19,535 nucleotides of DNA from positions 1 through 19,535 of the forward strand of contig DJVG01000003.1 in the NCBI GenBank assembly GCA_002441095.1, given 5' to 3'. The notes below the pieces were generated by a model. That model was not told the origin of the DNA. It saw only the letters and a program-made list of their open reading frames with translations, and ran no database searches. Both the position numbers and the translations under genes were made by a program. Shown piece after piece: positions 1 to 7,756 of this stretch (positions within the stretch are counted from its first letter, which is position 1; every line of letters starts with the position of its first letter). The DNA comes from Elusimicrobia bacterium UBA6262. Lineage in GTDB: Bacteria; CAYTYR01; UBA6262.

Positions 1-12
1 GGAGGCACTTGT

Positions 13-1212
<1,200 letters not shown>

Positions 1213-1222
1213 TATAAATAAA

Positions 1223-1285
1223 GCAGTGTAAAGTGTAATGGTTTTGTTTTTCTATACGCTACACGCTTTACGCTATACGCTAAAC
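1223..1285. repeat. Degenerate heptamer array forming a palindrome between tuf and rpmG
   Basis: Four 7-bp units run back to back: CTATACG (1252-1258), CTACACG (1259-1265), CTTTACG (1266-1272), CTATACG (1273-1279), then a partial unit to 1285. In RNA, 1225-1236 (AGTGTAAAGTGT) can pair with 1263-1274 (ACGCTTTACGCT) over 12 positions including two G-U pairs. The first 31 bases from 1252 match the array at 14775-14805 at 29 positions. The function is unknown; the folded array may stabilise the tuf mRNA 3' end. No canonical terminator with a T-run is seen between tuf and rpmG, so rpmG is probably cotranscribed with tuf. Confidence 0.8.
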
Positions 1286-1301
1286 AACTTAAGGAGTTCC
1301 A

Positions 1302-1463
1302 ATGGCTAATCAGGATCTATCAATAGTTACACTCGCCTGCAGCAAGTGTAAGAGAAGAAATTATTCTTTAACTAAAAACAAGAAGAAACATCCGGACAAA
1401 CTGGAAATTAAAAAGTTTTGCAAATTCTGCCGTGCTCACACCATGCACAAAGAAACAAAGTAG
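1302..1463 (+). CDS. rpmG: 50S ribosomal protein L33
   Basis: This 53-aa protein fits L33, a small zinc-ribbon-type protein of the large ribosomal subunit. It has paired cysteines ACSKCKRRNY near the N terminus and KFCKFC near the C terminus, the typical NYSLTKNKKK stretch, and the KLEIKKFC ending characteristic of L33. It starts with ATG at 1302 with AAGGAG (1291-1296) five bases upstream. The order tuf, rpmG, tRNA-Trp is a conserved bacterial arrangement, which supports the call although the gene is short. Confidence 0.96.
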   Translation: MANQDLSIVTLACSKCKRRNYSLTKNKKKHPDKLEIKKFCKFCRAHTMHKETK

Positions 1464-1475
1464 AAGCTCGGTATT

Positions 1476-1535
1476 CGGTAAGCGGTGTCGAAGCCCGATA
1501 GAAAATACTCGTTGTACGGAATACGGTGACGAAGC
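1476..1535 (+). repeat. Imperfect 19-bp direct repeat between rpmG and tRNA-Trp
   Basis: CGGTAAGCGGTGTCGAAGC (1476-1494) and CGGAATACGGTGACGAAGC (1517-1535) match at 15 of 19 positions. The style resembles the other low-complexity intergenic repeats of this window. No coding frame or known function is evident. Confidence 0.5.
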
Positions 1536-1553
1536 GCGCAAGGAAAAGTTTAT

Positions 1554-1587
1554 TCTGGTTTCGTAACCGAAACCGGATTTTAGTTTT
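1554..1587 (+). terminator. Probable intrinsic terminator after rpmG
   Basis: Bases 1557-1563 (GGTTTCG) pair with 1568-1574 (CGAAACC) around a TAAC loop. The stem extends outward to about 10 bp with one G-U pair (1554-1577). A T-rich tract (TTTTAGTTTT) follows. It lies only 15 bases before tRNA-Trp, so it could instead be a processing structure in a common transcript, because no separate tRNA promoter is obvious. Confidence 0.5.
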
Positions 1588-1601
1588 GGCCGATGTTTTA
1601 A

Positions 1602-1673
1602 GGGGGTGTCCGTTAATGGCTAAACGACCGGTCTCCAAAACCGGAACTGTAGGTTCGACTCCTGCCACCCCCG
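1602..1673 (+). tRNA. tRNA-Trp (anticodon CCA)
   Basis: The cloverleaf was folded by eye. The acceptor stem is GGGGGTG (1602-1608) with CACCCCC (1666-1672) and discriminator G1673. The D stem is CGTT/AACG (1611-1614, 1623-1626). The anticodon stem is CCGGT/ACCGG (1628-1632, 1640-1644) with loop CTCCAAA, giving anticodon CCA at 1635-1637. The T stem is GTAGG/CCTGC (1649-1653, 1661-1665) with one T-G pair and loop TTCGACT. The 3' CCA is not encoded. Location after rpmG matches the conserved tuf-rpmG-trnW order. Confidence 0.97.
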
Positions 1674-1686
1674 TTTTAAAAAGGTT

Positions 1687-1718
1687 AAAAAACCAGCATT
1701 AATAGATGCTGGTTTTTT
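1687..1718 (+). terminator. Intrinsic terminator after tRNA-Trp
   Basis: A 9-bp perfect stem AACCAGCAT (1691-1699) / ATGCTGGTT (1706-1714) with a 6-base loop is followed by T1715-T1718 and preceded by an A-run. It begins about 14 bases after the tRNA. The Shine-Dalgarno of the next gene begins only a few bases after the T-tract, leaving no room for a separate promoter after the terminator. Confidence 0.88.
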
Positions 1719-1734
1719 GTTAAAGGAGATAGCT

Positions 1735-3009
1735 GTGCTCGATCCCAGGATGATGGCATTGATGTTTTTTGTCGCCTCTTATATCGGTTTTATTTTTCTG
1801 CCTAAACGCAGGACGCTTATAGCCATAGCCGGGGCATTACTGCTCATCTTATCAGGAGCGATCTCCTGGCCAGAGGCTTTTTCAGCTATTAACTGGAATA
1901 TTATGGGCATTTTTGTCGGGATGCTGATCGTAGCCGATGTTTTCATGGACAGCCGTGTGCCGGCACGATTTGCCGAAATTATTGTCGATAAAGCCCCCAA
2001 TACTGCCTGGGCGATATTATTTCTTTGCGCTTTAACCGGTTTTATATCTGCTTTTGTAGAAAATGTGGCTACTGTTTTGATCGTAGCTCCGGTAGCTTTG
2101 TCTCTGGCTAAAAAATTGAAGTTTAATCCGGTTAATATGATGATCGCTATCGCTATTTCCAGCAATCTGCAGGGGGCCGCGACCCTGATCGGTGACCCGC
2201 CCAGTATGCTCTTGGGCGGCTTTGCAAAAATGACTTTTAGTGATTTCTTTTTTTATCAGGGGCGGCCGAGCATTTTCTTTGCCGTTGAGCTTGGGGCGAT
2301 CGTTTCCTTTTTTGTTCTATATATGTTTTTTAGGAAACATAAAGAGAAAAACAGGGAGATAGAGATAGAGAAAGTAAGGTCCTGGGTACCTACCGGTATA
2401 TTGGCGGCTTTGATCATCCTGTTGGCTATGTCATCTTTTTATGATGCCGGTTTTACGCATTTAGCAGGGTTGTTGTGTATGACTGCCGGAATAATTGCTA
2501 TCATTTGGCATAAAATTGCTGTCCGGGGAGACATAATAAAAAATATCCGTTCTTTGGACTGGGCGACGACTCTATTCCTGATAGGTATTTTTATCCTGGT
2601 AGGGAGTCTTACCGTTAACGGCTGGATCGATGTTATTGCTAATTATCTTTCGCTGCTGGTAGGTTCGAATATATTCCTGGGTTATACCCTGATCGTATTT
2701 TTGTCTGTTTTCTTTTCCGCGTTTATCGATAATGTCCCGCTCCTGGCTACAATGCTGCCGGTAGCTATCTCCATGTCAGCAAAATTAGGCATTAATCCTT
2801 CATTATTCCTTTTTGGTTTATTGATCGGGGCAAGTTTAGGGGGCAATATCACTCCTATCGGGGCTTCGGCCAATATCGTTGCTTGCAGCCTGCTCAGGAA
2901 AGAAGGGTATGAAGTTACCTTTAAAGAATTTGTGAAGATGGGCTTGCCTTTTACGTTAACTGCTGTGACGGCAGCTTATTTATTTGTCTGGTTTATCTGG
3001 AGTAAATAA
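1735..3009 (+). CDS. ArsB/NhaD/SLC13-like (ion transporter superfamily) membrane permease
   Basis: This 424-aa protein is very hydrophobic, with about ten or more membrane segments arranged as two related halves, as expected in the ion transporter superfamily (ArsB, NhaD, CitM, DASS). Each half has a re-entrant-type signature: FVENVATVLIVAPVALSLAK followed by ATLIGDPPSMLLGG in the first, and FIDNVPLLATMLPVAI followed by GGNITPIGASANIV in the second. The substrate cannot be told from sequence; Na+/H+ antiport, arsenite or a dicarboxylate are all possible. The start chosen is GTG 1735, with AAAGGAG (1722-1728) 6 bases upstream. An in-frame TTG at 1717 lies inside the terminator tract and is unlikely. 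Expression may depend on readthrough of the tRNA-Trp terminator. Confidence 0.85.
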   Translation: MLDPRMMALMFFVASYIGFIFLPKRRTLIAIAGALLLILSGAISWPEAFSAINWNIMGIFVGMLIVADVFMDSRVPARFAEIIVDKAPNTAWAILFLCALTGFISAFVENVATVLIVAPVALSLAKKLKFNPVNMMIAIAISSNLQGAATLIGDPPSMLLGGFAKMTFSDFFFYQGRPSIFFAVELGAIVSFFVLYMFFRKHKEKNREIEIEKVRSWVPTGILAALIILLAMSSFYDAGFTHLAGLLCMTAGIIAIIWHKIAVRGDIIKNIRSLDWATTLFLIGIFILVGSLTVNGWIDVIANYLSLLVGSNIFLGYTLIVFLSVFFSAFIDNVPLLATMLPVAISMSAKLGINPSLFLFGLLIGASLGGNITPIGASANIVACSLLRKEGYEVTFKEFVKMGLPFTLTAVTAAYLFVWFIWSK

Positions 3010-3031
3010 GAGCACAATATATAGAAAGACC

Positions 3032-3059
3032 TTGACAACCTGAAAATTTGTGTTATATT
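3032..3059 (+). promoter_or_regulatory. Sigma70-type promoter with extended -10 for the MshEN gene
   Basis: TTGACA (3032-3037), a 16-base spacer and TATATT (3054-3059) preceded by TGT give a near-consensus extended -10 promoter. Transcription would start near 3066, which rules out the in-frame TTG at 3048 as a start codon for the following gene. The same layout recurs at 4621 and 10621. Confidence 0.85.
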
Positions 3060-3100
3060 TTAATTGGCAATCCAAAATTTATTCTAAAGAGGTTCAGAAC

Positions 3101-3131
3101 GGTAATTAGCCACGAGAAAATTACCGAGGAG
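3101..3131 (+). promoter_or_regulatory. 5'UTR hairpin abutting the Shine-Dalgarno
   Basis: GGTAATT (3101-3107) pairs with AATTACC (3119-3125) around an 11-base loop. The Shine-Dalgarno GAGGAG (3126-3131) begins immediately after the stem, 9 bases before ATG 3141. This might tune translation or protect the mRNA; no known riboswitch class is recognised here. Confidence 0.45.
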
Positions 3132-3140
3132 ACATACGTA

Positions 3141-4583
3141 ATGAGACCTCTTGGCTGGAACAACCATGCAGGGTACGCGCAAAAAAAATTAGGAGAAATG
3201 TTACTTGATGCTTCGTTGATTGATGAAAGCCAGTTGAAAACGGCCTTGACCAAACAACAAAGATCGAGCAAGAAATTAGGAGAGATTCTAGTCAATCTTG
3301 GGTACACTAATGAAGAACTGGTTTTAAACCTGTTAGGTAAACAGCTTGATTCTCCTTATATCAAAATAGATGACGCAGAGCAGATCGATAATACCATTAT
3401 CCACCGGATACCGGAAAACCTGGCTGAGCGCAATTTGGTCTTGCCGGTAAAAGTGGAAGATGATACGCTCTGGGTAGCAATGAGCGACCCGGCCAACCAG
3501 TTCCTGAAAAAGGTACTGGCTCTTTTGACCGGGTATAATATTAAGTCCTATATTGCCAGTCCCAAGGAACTAAAACAGGCCATTGCCCGTTATTATTCCC
3601 GGGAAGGCAGATTTGAAAAGACTGCTGAAAATGTCCCGCTACACAGTTATTTCCTGCCACTGAAGCAATTGGGCTTTACGCCGCGGCAATTGCCGGTTTT
3701 TGAAAAATACCTGGAACTGCAAAAGGGTTGTCTACTGATCATCGGGCCTGAGGATAGTGGCAAGAAGACCACCGTATATGGCAGTCTCCGGCAGCTGAAT
3801 TTTCCAGATAATGACATAGTTTCCATAGAAAGAAAAATGGACTATAAGCTGGAATGCGTGAACCAGCTGGAAATTTCAGGTACCAGTGACCAGGACATGA
3901 AAAGGATGATCGATAGTGTCAACCAGTTCAATCCTAATATCCTGGCGGTAGAGAATATCCAGGGAGTAGAAAGCTGGAATGGCCTTGGCCGGATGGCGGA
4001 AAAGGGTAACCTGGTCATCGGGACGATCAATACAGACCAGAATATCGTTGATTTTCTTACCGCTTTCCAGGATAAAAGGACTACGCACTATTCAGTGATT
4101 GAAAACCTGACTCTGGTAGCTGAGCAGAAACTGGTCAGGGCGGTCTGCCCTTATTGCCAGACGCCTTATAAAATTACCGGAAAAACAGCCCGCAAAATGG
4201 GCTTAAAGGTTAAAGGAGCTATGGCTAATATATATAAAGGTAAAGGATGCAGTATCTGCAACCATACTGGTTATTACGGCAATACAGCTTGTTATGAACT
4301 GCTGCCAATTAATAATGCCATAAAGGATATGATGATGCAAAATGCCAGTAAGGCAAAAATGAAAAAAGCGATCCGAAAAGAAATAACCTGTAGTTTTAAT
4401 GATGTTCTCCAGGAAAAACTTTTGAAAGGGCAAGTTTCGGCTGAAGACTATCTCCAGGTAATGAGCAAGAACCTGAACCAATTTAAGGAACTTAAGACGG
4501 TAATGGTCATGGATACCTTTTGGTCTTTGTTTGAAAGATCCGGGTCTATCAACGCCTACCTGGAATACCGCAGGAAGAACTAA
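3141..4583 (+). CDS. MshEN-domain PilB/GspE-like pseudo-ATPase
   Basis: This 480-aa protein begins with an MshEN-type module, the c-di-GMP-binding domain of MshE/PilB ATPases. It has two 24-residue motifs starting KLG and ending in Q (16-39 and 45-68), separated by 5 residues as in MshE. The first motif's usual Arg is Lys and its Gly is Ser25. A PilB/GspE-like domain follows but its catalytic sites are degraded. Walker A is GPEDSGKKTT (202-211), with Lys209 where Thr is expected. The Asp-box Asp is Arg231. The Walker B Glu is Asn272 (VENIQG instead of VGEIRD). The His-box His is Asn297. The zinc-ribbon cysteines survive (C336, C339, C370, C373). It is shorter than typical PilB. ATP hydrolysis is probably lost while c-di-GMP sensing may remain. 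No PilC, pilin or secretin gene lies nearby. Start ATG 3141 follows GAGGAG. Confidence 0.88.
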   Translation: MRPLGWNNHAGYAQKKLGEMLLDASLIDESQLKTALTKQQRSSKKLGEILVNLGYTNEELVLNLLGKQLDSPYIKIDDAEQIDNTIIHRIPENLAERNLVLPVKVEDDTLWVAMSDPANQFLKKVLALLTGYNIKSYIASPKELKQAIARYYSREGRFEKTAENVPLHSYFLPLKQLGFTPRQLPVFEKYLELQKGCLLIIGPEDSGKKTTVYGSLRQLNFPDNDIVSIERKMDYKLECVNQLEISGTSDQDMKRMIDSVNQFNPNILAVENIQGVESWNGLGRMAEKGNLVIGTINTDQNIVDFLTAFQDKRTTHYSVIENLTLVAEQKLVRAVCPYCQTPYKITGKTARKMGLKVKGAMANIYKGKGCSICNHTGYYGNTACYELLPINNAIKDMMMQNASKAKMKKAIRKEITCSFNDVLQEKLLKGQVSAEDYLQVMSKNLNQFKELKTVMVMDTFWSLFERSGSINAYLEYRRKN

Positions 4584-4620
4584 GTTTTAATCCGCGGAAT
4601 TGTTTCTTTTAAAAAAGAGC

Positions 4621-4648
4621 TTGACAAAACAGTATTTTGTGCTATTGT
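4621..4648 (+). promoter_or_regulatory. Sigma70-type promoter driving the riboswitch operon
   Basis: TTGACA (4621-4626), 16-base spacer and TATTGT (4643-4648) preceded by TGC (extended -10). Transcription would begin around 4655, about 30 bases before the c-di-GMP aptamer. The next good promoter in the same direction is at 10621, so this one probably serves all five genes from 4890 to 10607. Confidence 0.85.
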
Positions 4649-4682
4649 ATTTGTAACGCATAAAATTTAATTGAAAATTTAG

Positions 4683-4772
4683 CCGAAAAGGCAAACCTGT
4701 CGTAAGGCAGGGACGCAAAGCCACGGGACCATGGAATACCTATAAGCAAATGAGGTTAGCCGAGCTGCCGAG
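4683..4772 (+). ncRNA. c-di-GMP-I (GEMM-I) riboswitch aptamer
   Basis: The conserved core is present in order. GGCAAACC (4690-4697) is followed by hairpin CCTGTC/GGCAGG closed by a GTAA tetraloop of the GNRA type. Then come GGACGCAAAGCC (4711-4722), a second variable hairpin region starting CGGG, and the conserved 3' part TTAGCCGAGCTGCCG (4756-4770). This is the known GEMM-I pattern, a sensor of the second messenger cyclic di-GMP in 5' UTRs. GGCA (4690-4693) can pair with TGCC (4766-4769) to close the aptamer. It sits between a strong promoter and a run of genes for exported proteins, a usual target class. Confidence 0.93.
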
Positions 4773-4804
4773 TTAAGATAACACGCGACTCGGATTTTTG
4801 TTTT
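4768..4804 (+). terminator. Riboswitch expression-platform terminator
   Basis: CCGAGT (4768-4773) pairs with ACTCGG (4788-4793) around a 14-base loop, followed by TTTTTGTTTT. The 5' strand of this stem overlaps the closing strand of the aptamer (TGCC, 4766-4769). Ligand-bound aptamer and terminator would therefore compete, which suggests that c-di-GMP turns transcription on. The direction of the switch is inferred, not shown. Confidence 0.7.
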
Positions 4805-4892
4805 ACCGGAGTACCCGGTAAATAAAAATATAACAGCCACGAAAGTCACGGATGTGCTTTTGGGGCGAAAAAAAACAAGGAGGAAGCACATG
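4802..4892 (+). promoter_or_regulatory. Second leader hairpin and start-codon-sequestering inverted repeat
   Basis: Two further structures follow the terminator. TTTACCGG (4802-4809) pairs with CCGGTAAA (4815-4822). Then ATGTGCTT (4852-4859) is perfectly complementary to AAGCACAT (4884-4891). The second stem places the Shine-Dalgarno AAGGAGG (4877-4883) in the 24-base loop and two bases of start codon ATG 4890 in the stem. This could add translational control on top of the riboswitch. Confidence 0.5.
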
Positions 4893-6068
4893 AAGAAATT
4901 GTTAGTGTTAGTAGTAACAGTATTAGCAATAGTCGGCTTAGCTTCTATGGCTTATGCTGATACGACTATCTTCGCAGATAGTCTCGCTTTTGCCTTTGCC
5001 ACTTGGCAGGGATCAAACCAGGATAATTATGGTACGACCACGACTCCCAATCTCCATTCCATTACTGAATCGGTAGTCACCTCGCCGTGGGCTGGCACTG
5101 GAGATGATCCTGTAGGTAACACAGTGCTTAAGATTGACTTTGACATGAATCCTGTGGCAGGTAATGCCAATGAATCCTGGAGCGGACATTTGATGAGTGC
5201 TCCTGGTGCAGGAGTGAAATTGGCTGGTGTTAGCAGGTTTAGTTTTAAAATTAGAGGGGACGCCGCAACCAGCGGATCTCCGCAAATTGATAAACTAGTT
5301 TGCTCTGATGCCAATAGCAATCTGATAAATATTGTCAATCCTGGCTATTCTGTTCCTGATTCTTCGGCTTGGTTCACTTATACCACAGATGCTAACTTTT
5401 TTGCCGGCAAAAACATGAGCGGCATACCCATCCCCTTTGGTATTTATATGACTTCCAGTGCTAATGCCAGTGTAACCAACAGCACTCCGAGCTTACCGAA
5501 TGGCAACAGGCATGTTATTTTCTACCTTGATGACGTCAAATTTTTGGGTGGCAGTTCCGGCTCTGTGTTGGTGACGATGATGACCGGTGTGATCGGCGTG
5601 CAGATTGACGGTAATATTAATTTTGGCCAGGTCCTTGCTAAGACACCTTACAACTCATCGGATCTGATCGGGAACAGGTTCTTTACTGTTACTAATGTTG
5701 GGAACGCAACTATTAACTATGACTTAAACTTGTTTAATCCAGGAGGCTGGACTGCTGTTAATCCTGGCACTGGCTTAAGTTTCTTTACCCCAGTGACCGC
5801 CCAAGATACTTATGCGCTATACGGGTTATTCACAGCTCAAAGCGCACCTGCTCCCATGCTTGAAGATTACCAGGCTGATGATGTAATAACCACAATCCCG
5901 CAAATGTCTGGAACCAGCAAATACAGTTTCCCTGATGGCTCTGCGCAAGGCGTAAATATAGCCGCCGGCGAAATTAGACAGCTCTTTATTGGCCTATTTA
6001 CTCCGCCTCTGTCTTCAGTAAGTACTACTCAGCAGATCAGTATCGCTGTATCAGCAGTTACTCCGTAA
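4890..6068 (+). CDS. Exported protein with carbohydrate-binding-like domain and shared C-terminal domain
   Basis: This 392-aa protein is not recognised as a named family. A classical signal peptide (residues 1-23) ends in MAYA with predicted cleavage before Asp24. Residues about 24-230 look like a galactose-binding/CIA30-type beta-sandwich ending in FYLDDVKFLG. Residues 233-392 form a second beta-rich domain that also ends the 985-aa protein downstream: a VxIDG-NINFG start, TVTNVGNATI, LFNPGGW, YALYGLF and a QQISIAVSAVTP end. It is the first gene after the c-di-GMP riboswitch and probably the most abundant product of the operon, because a strong RNA hairpin follows its stop codon. Start ATG 4890 is preceded by AAGGAGG; an upstream in-frame GTG (4854) lacks such a site. 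A surface or matrix role is inferred. Confidence 0.82.
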   Translation: MKKLLVLVVTVLAIVGLASMAYADTTIFADSLAFAFATWQGSNQDNYGTTTTPNLHSITESVVTSPWAGTGDDPVGNTVLKIDFDMNPVAGNANESWSGHLMSAPGAGVKLAGVSRFSFKIRGDAATSGSPQIDKLVCSDANSNLINIVNPGYSVPDSSAWFTYTTDANFFAGKNMSGIPIPFGIYMTSSANASVTNSTPSLPNGNRHVIFYLDDVKFLGGSSGSVLVTMMTGVIGVQIDGNINFGQVLAKTPYNSSDLIGNRFFTVTNVGNATINYDLNLFNPGGWTAVNPGTGLSFFTPVTAQDTYALYGLFTAQSAPAPMLEDYQADDVITTIPQMSGTSKYSFPDGSAQGVNIAAGEIRQLFIGLFTPPLSSVSTTQQISIAVSAVTP

Positions 6069-6079
6069 GTATTATATTA

Positions 6080-6118
6080 CAGGTGTGCGGGTGTTTCACC
6101 CGCACACCTGGTTTGGTT
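6080..6118 (+). terminator. Strong 14-bp hairpin, partial terminator or mRNA stabiliser
   Basis: CAGGTGTGCGGGTG (6080-6093) is perfectly complementary to CACCCGCACACCTG (6097-6110) with a TTT loop. The tract that follows (GTTTGGTTC) is a poor T-run, so full termination is doubtful. It lies between the first and second exported genes and may let the first be expressed above the rest or protect its mRNA from 3' decay. Confidence 0.7.
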
Positions 6119-6138
6119 CAAAACAAAAGGGGTAAAGG

Positions 6139-7743
6139 ATGAAACTTATGAATACATTAATGAAGAAGCATACAAAAACTTTTAAGGAAGTCTTAGCGAC
6201 AGCTATTATTTCTTTGTTAATGTTTGTCTTGGTCTCTACCAGCTATGCGGCTTCTATGAGTGTAACCCCGCCACAGTTAACTTATTATGATATCAGTATT
6301 GGTAATACGTATATTCTTGAAGATATGAATCCAAATAATATTAAAATTAAATTCACTTACACTGGCAATGATAATGAACCAATGGTAGTTGAGGCTGTAC
6401 GGTCAGGCGTAACTTTACCGGCTGGCTATACCATCCTGCCAGAGAATATTTCAGTGACTATTACGCCGAATAATTTTATTATTAATGATAGTGAAAGTAA
6501 GGAAATTTCAGTAAGTTTAGATATACCGCAAAATATAGACTACCTGGGAAAAAAGTTTGCCTTTGGCATCTGGGGTTATACCACCACCGGCTCTGGCAGA
6601 GCCGCCGCCATTGCCACAGTTTACCTCGAAATTAATCCTTTATATATCAACTTTGGCATTGCCGGATACGAAGAGTTGACAACCATCGGCTTGATCGGCA
6701 ATAAGGCAGTCATTTCCGCAAATATTGCCACTGCCCCGGGTTCTTCAGCCCCGACCGTAAAACTTTATTATCGCAAAACCGGAAACGACGCTTGGGGGGC
6801 CCAGGATCCTAGCAACACCAATCCTGCTGCCAAGAGTGATGGTACCAAAGACTTTTCTTTTGAAGTTGCTGCCAGTTCTATTACGACTGCTGGCTTCCAA
6901 TATATTATAGAATCGAATGCCGGCACGGCTTATGCCTACTCCCCGGTTCAGGGTAGAGCAGAGTTCCTCGCCACGGCTAATACTAAATATCATAATGTAA
7001 CGGTATCCAGGACAACTACCGGACAGATTGCCACTACCGGCAGCACTCTGAGTGTGCCGGATGGCAATCCGCAGGACGGCGCTGTTAAGATCGTCGCCCC
7101 GCGCGGCGCAGTGGCTACCAACCAAACCATAACTTTACAGCAAATAGATGCAATTAATGACGCCTCGTGTCCGCCGACACCTGGTTTTGCCCTTTCTGAA
7201 AAACCAGCGATGATCTTTAACCTGACGCCAGAGAACACCAGATTCTTGAAAAATATCGATCTGACCTTGCTTTATTTTGACCTGAATAATGATGGAGTAG
7301 TAGATGACTTATTAGACCAGGATGGTGCTCCAATAGAGGAAGCCAAGCTCAAGATGTTCTGGTGGGACGGATTTAAATGGAGATTGGTCAACGGGGCACA
7401 AAATCAAGATATTGAAAAGAATACTATCACTGTCAAAACCAACCATTTTTCATACTATGCCTTGATCCCGGTCAATTCCCTCAGGCCTGAGGATTACCGG
7501 CCAGCCAAGAAAATTATCACTCCTAATGGCGATGGCATAAATGATGAAGCGGATTTCAGCGGCTTAGGTGAAGAGATCAAGATATTCGATATTACCGGAA
7601 GAAAGATCCGGACCGTATCTGCCGGTACAGGCGAATGGGACGGTAAAGACAATGACGGCAGTATAGTCGAGAGCGGCGTCTATATCTACCAATTTAAAGT
7701 CGATGGCACTCTAGTTAGCGGCGTTATCGCCGTGGCGAAGTAA
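6139..7743 (+). CDS. Exported protein with N-terminal beta-sandwich and FlgD/CHU_C-like C-terminal domain
   Basis: This 534-aa protein has an N-terminal signal peptide ending near STSYAA (about residues 1-37). Residues about 38-165 form a beta-sandwich that resembles the two secreted proteins at 8758 and 9738: an LPAGYTILPENI segment, a NDSESKEISVSLDIP segment and YLGKKFAFGIW. The middle has Ig-like strands, then a calcium-type loop DLNNDGVVDD. The C terminus (454-534) has ITPNGDGINDEADF followed by IKIFDITGRKIRTV, EWDGKDNDG and SGVYIYQFKVDG, typical of FlgD Ig-like/CHU_C domains on surface proteins and resembling type IX sorting domains. Start ATG 6139 follows AAGGGG; later Met codons at 6148 and 6160 remain possible. 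The exact function is unknown. Confidence 0.82.
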   Translation: MKLMNTLMKKHTKTFKEVLATAIISLLMFVLVSTSYAASMSVTPPQLTYYDISIGNTYILEDMNPNNIKIKFTYTGNDNEPMVVEAVRSGVTLPAGYTILPENISVTITPNNFIINDSESKEISVSLDIPQNIDYLGKKFAFGIWGYTTTGSGRAAAIATVYLEINPLYINFGIAGYEELTTIGLIGNKAVISANIATAPGSSAPTVKLYYRKTGNDAWGAQDPSNTNPAAKSDGTKDFSFEVAASSITTAGFQYIIESNAGTAYAYSPVQGRAEFLATANTKYHNVTVSRTTTGQIATTGSTLSVPDGNPQDGAVKIVAPRGAVATNQTITLQQIDAINDASCPPTPGFALSEKPAMIFNLTPENTRFLKNIDLTLLYFDLNNDGVVDDLLDQDGAPIEEAKLKMFWWDGFKWRLVNGAQNQDIEKNTITVKTNHFSYYALIPVNSLRPEDYRPAKKIITPNGDGINDEADFSGLGEEIKIFDITGRKIRTVSAGTGEWDGKDNDGSIVESGVYIYQFKVDGTLVSGVIAVAK

Positions 7744-7756
7744 GGAGGGGATGACG

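Noticed and set aside
1252..1285. CRISPR or minisatellite reading of the heptamer arrays
   Set aside because: Units are 7 bp without spacers, so they are not CRISPR; too few and too degenerate for an ordinary minisatellite.
3048..3140. Longer MshEN protein starting at TTG 3048
   Set aside because: The codon lies within the promoter, upstream of the expected transcription start near 3066, and has no ribosome site; ATG 3141 has GAGGAG.
4584..4620. Terminator after the MshEN gene
   Set aside because: Only a short TCCGCGGA palindrome and an A/T-rich stretch are present; no stem followed by a proper T-run.
4750..4776. Eight-codon ORF inside the riboswitch
   Set aside because: It coincides with the conserved GEMM-I 3' core and has no ribosome site.
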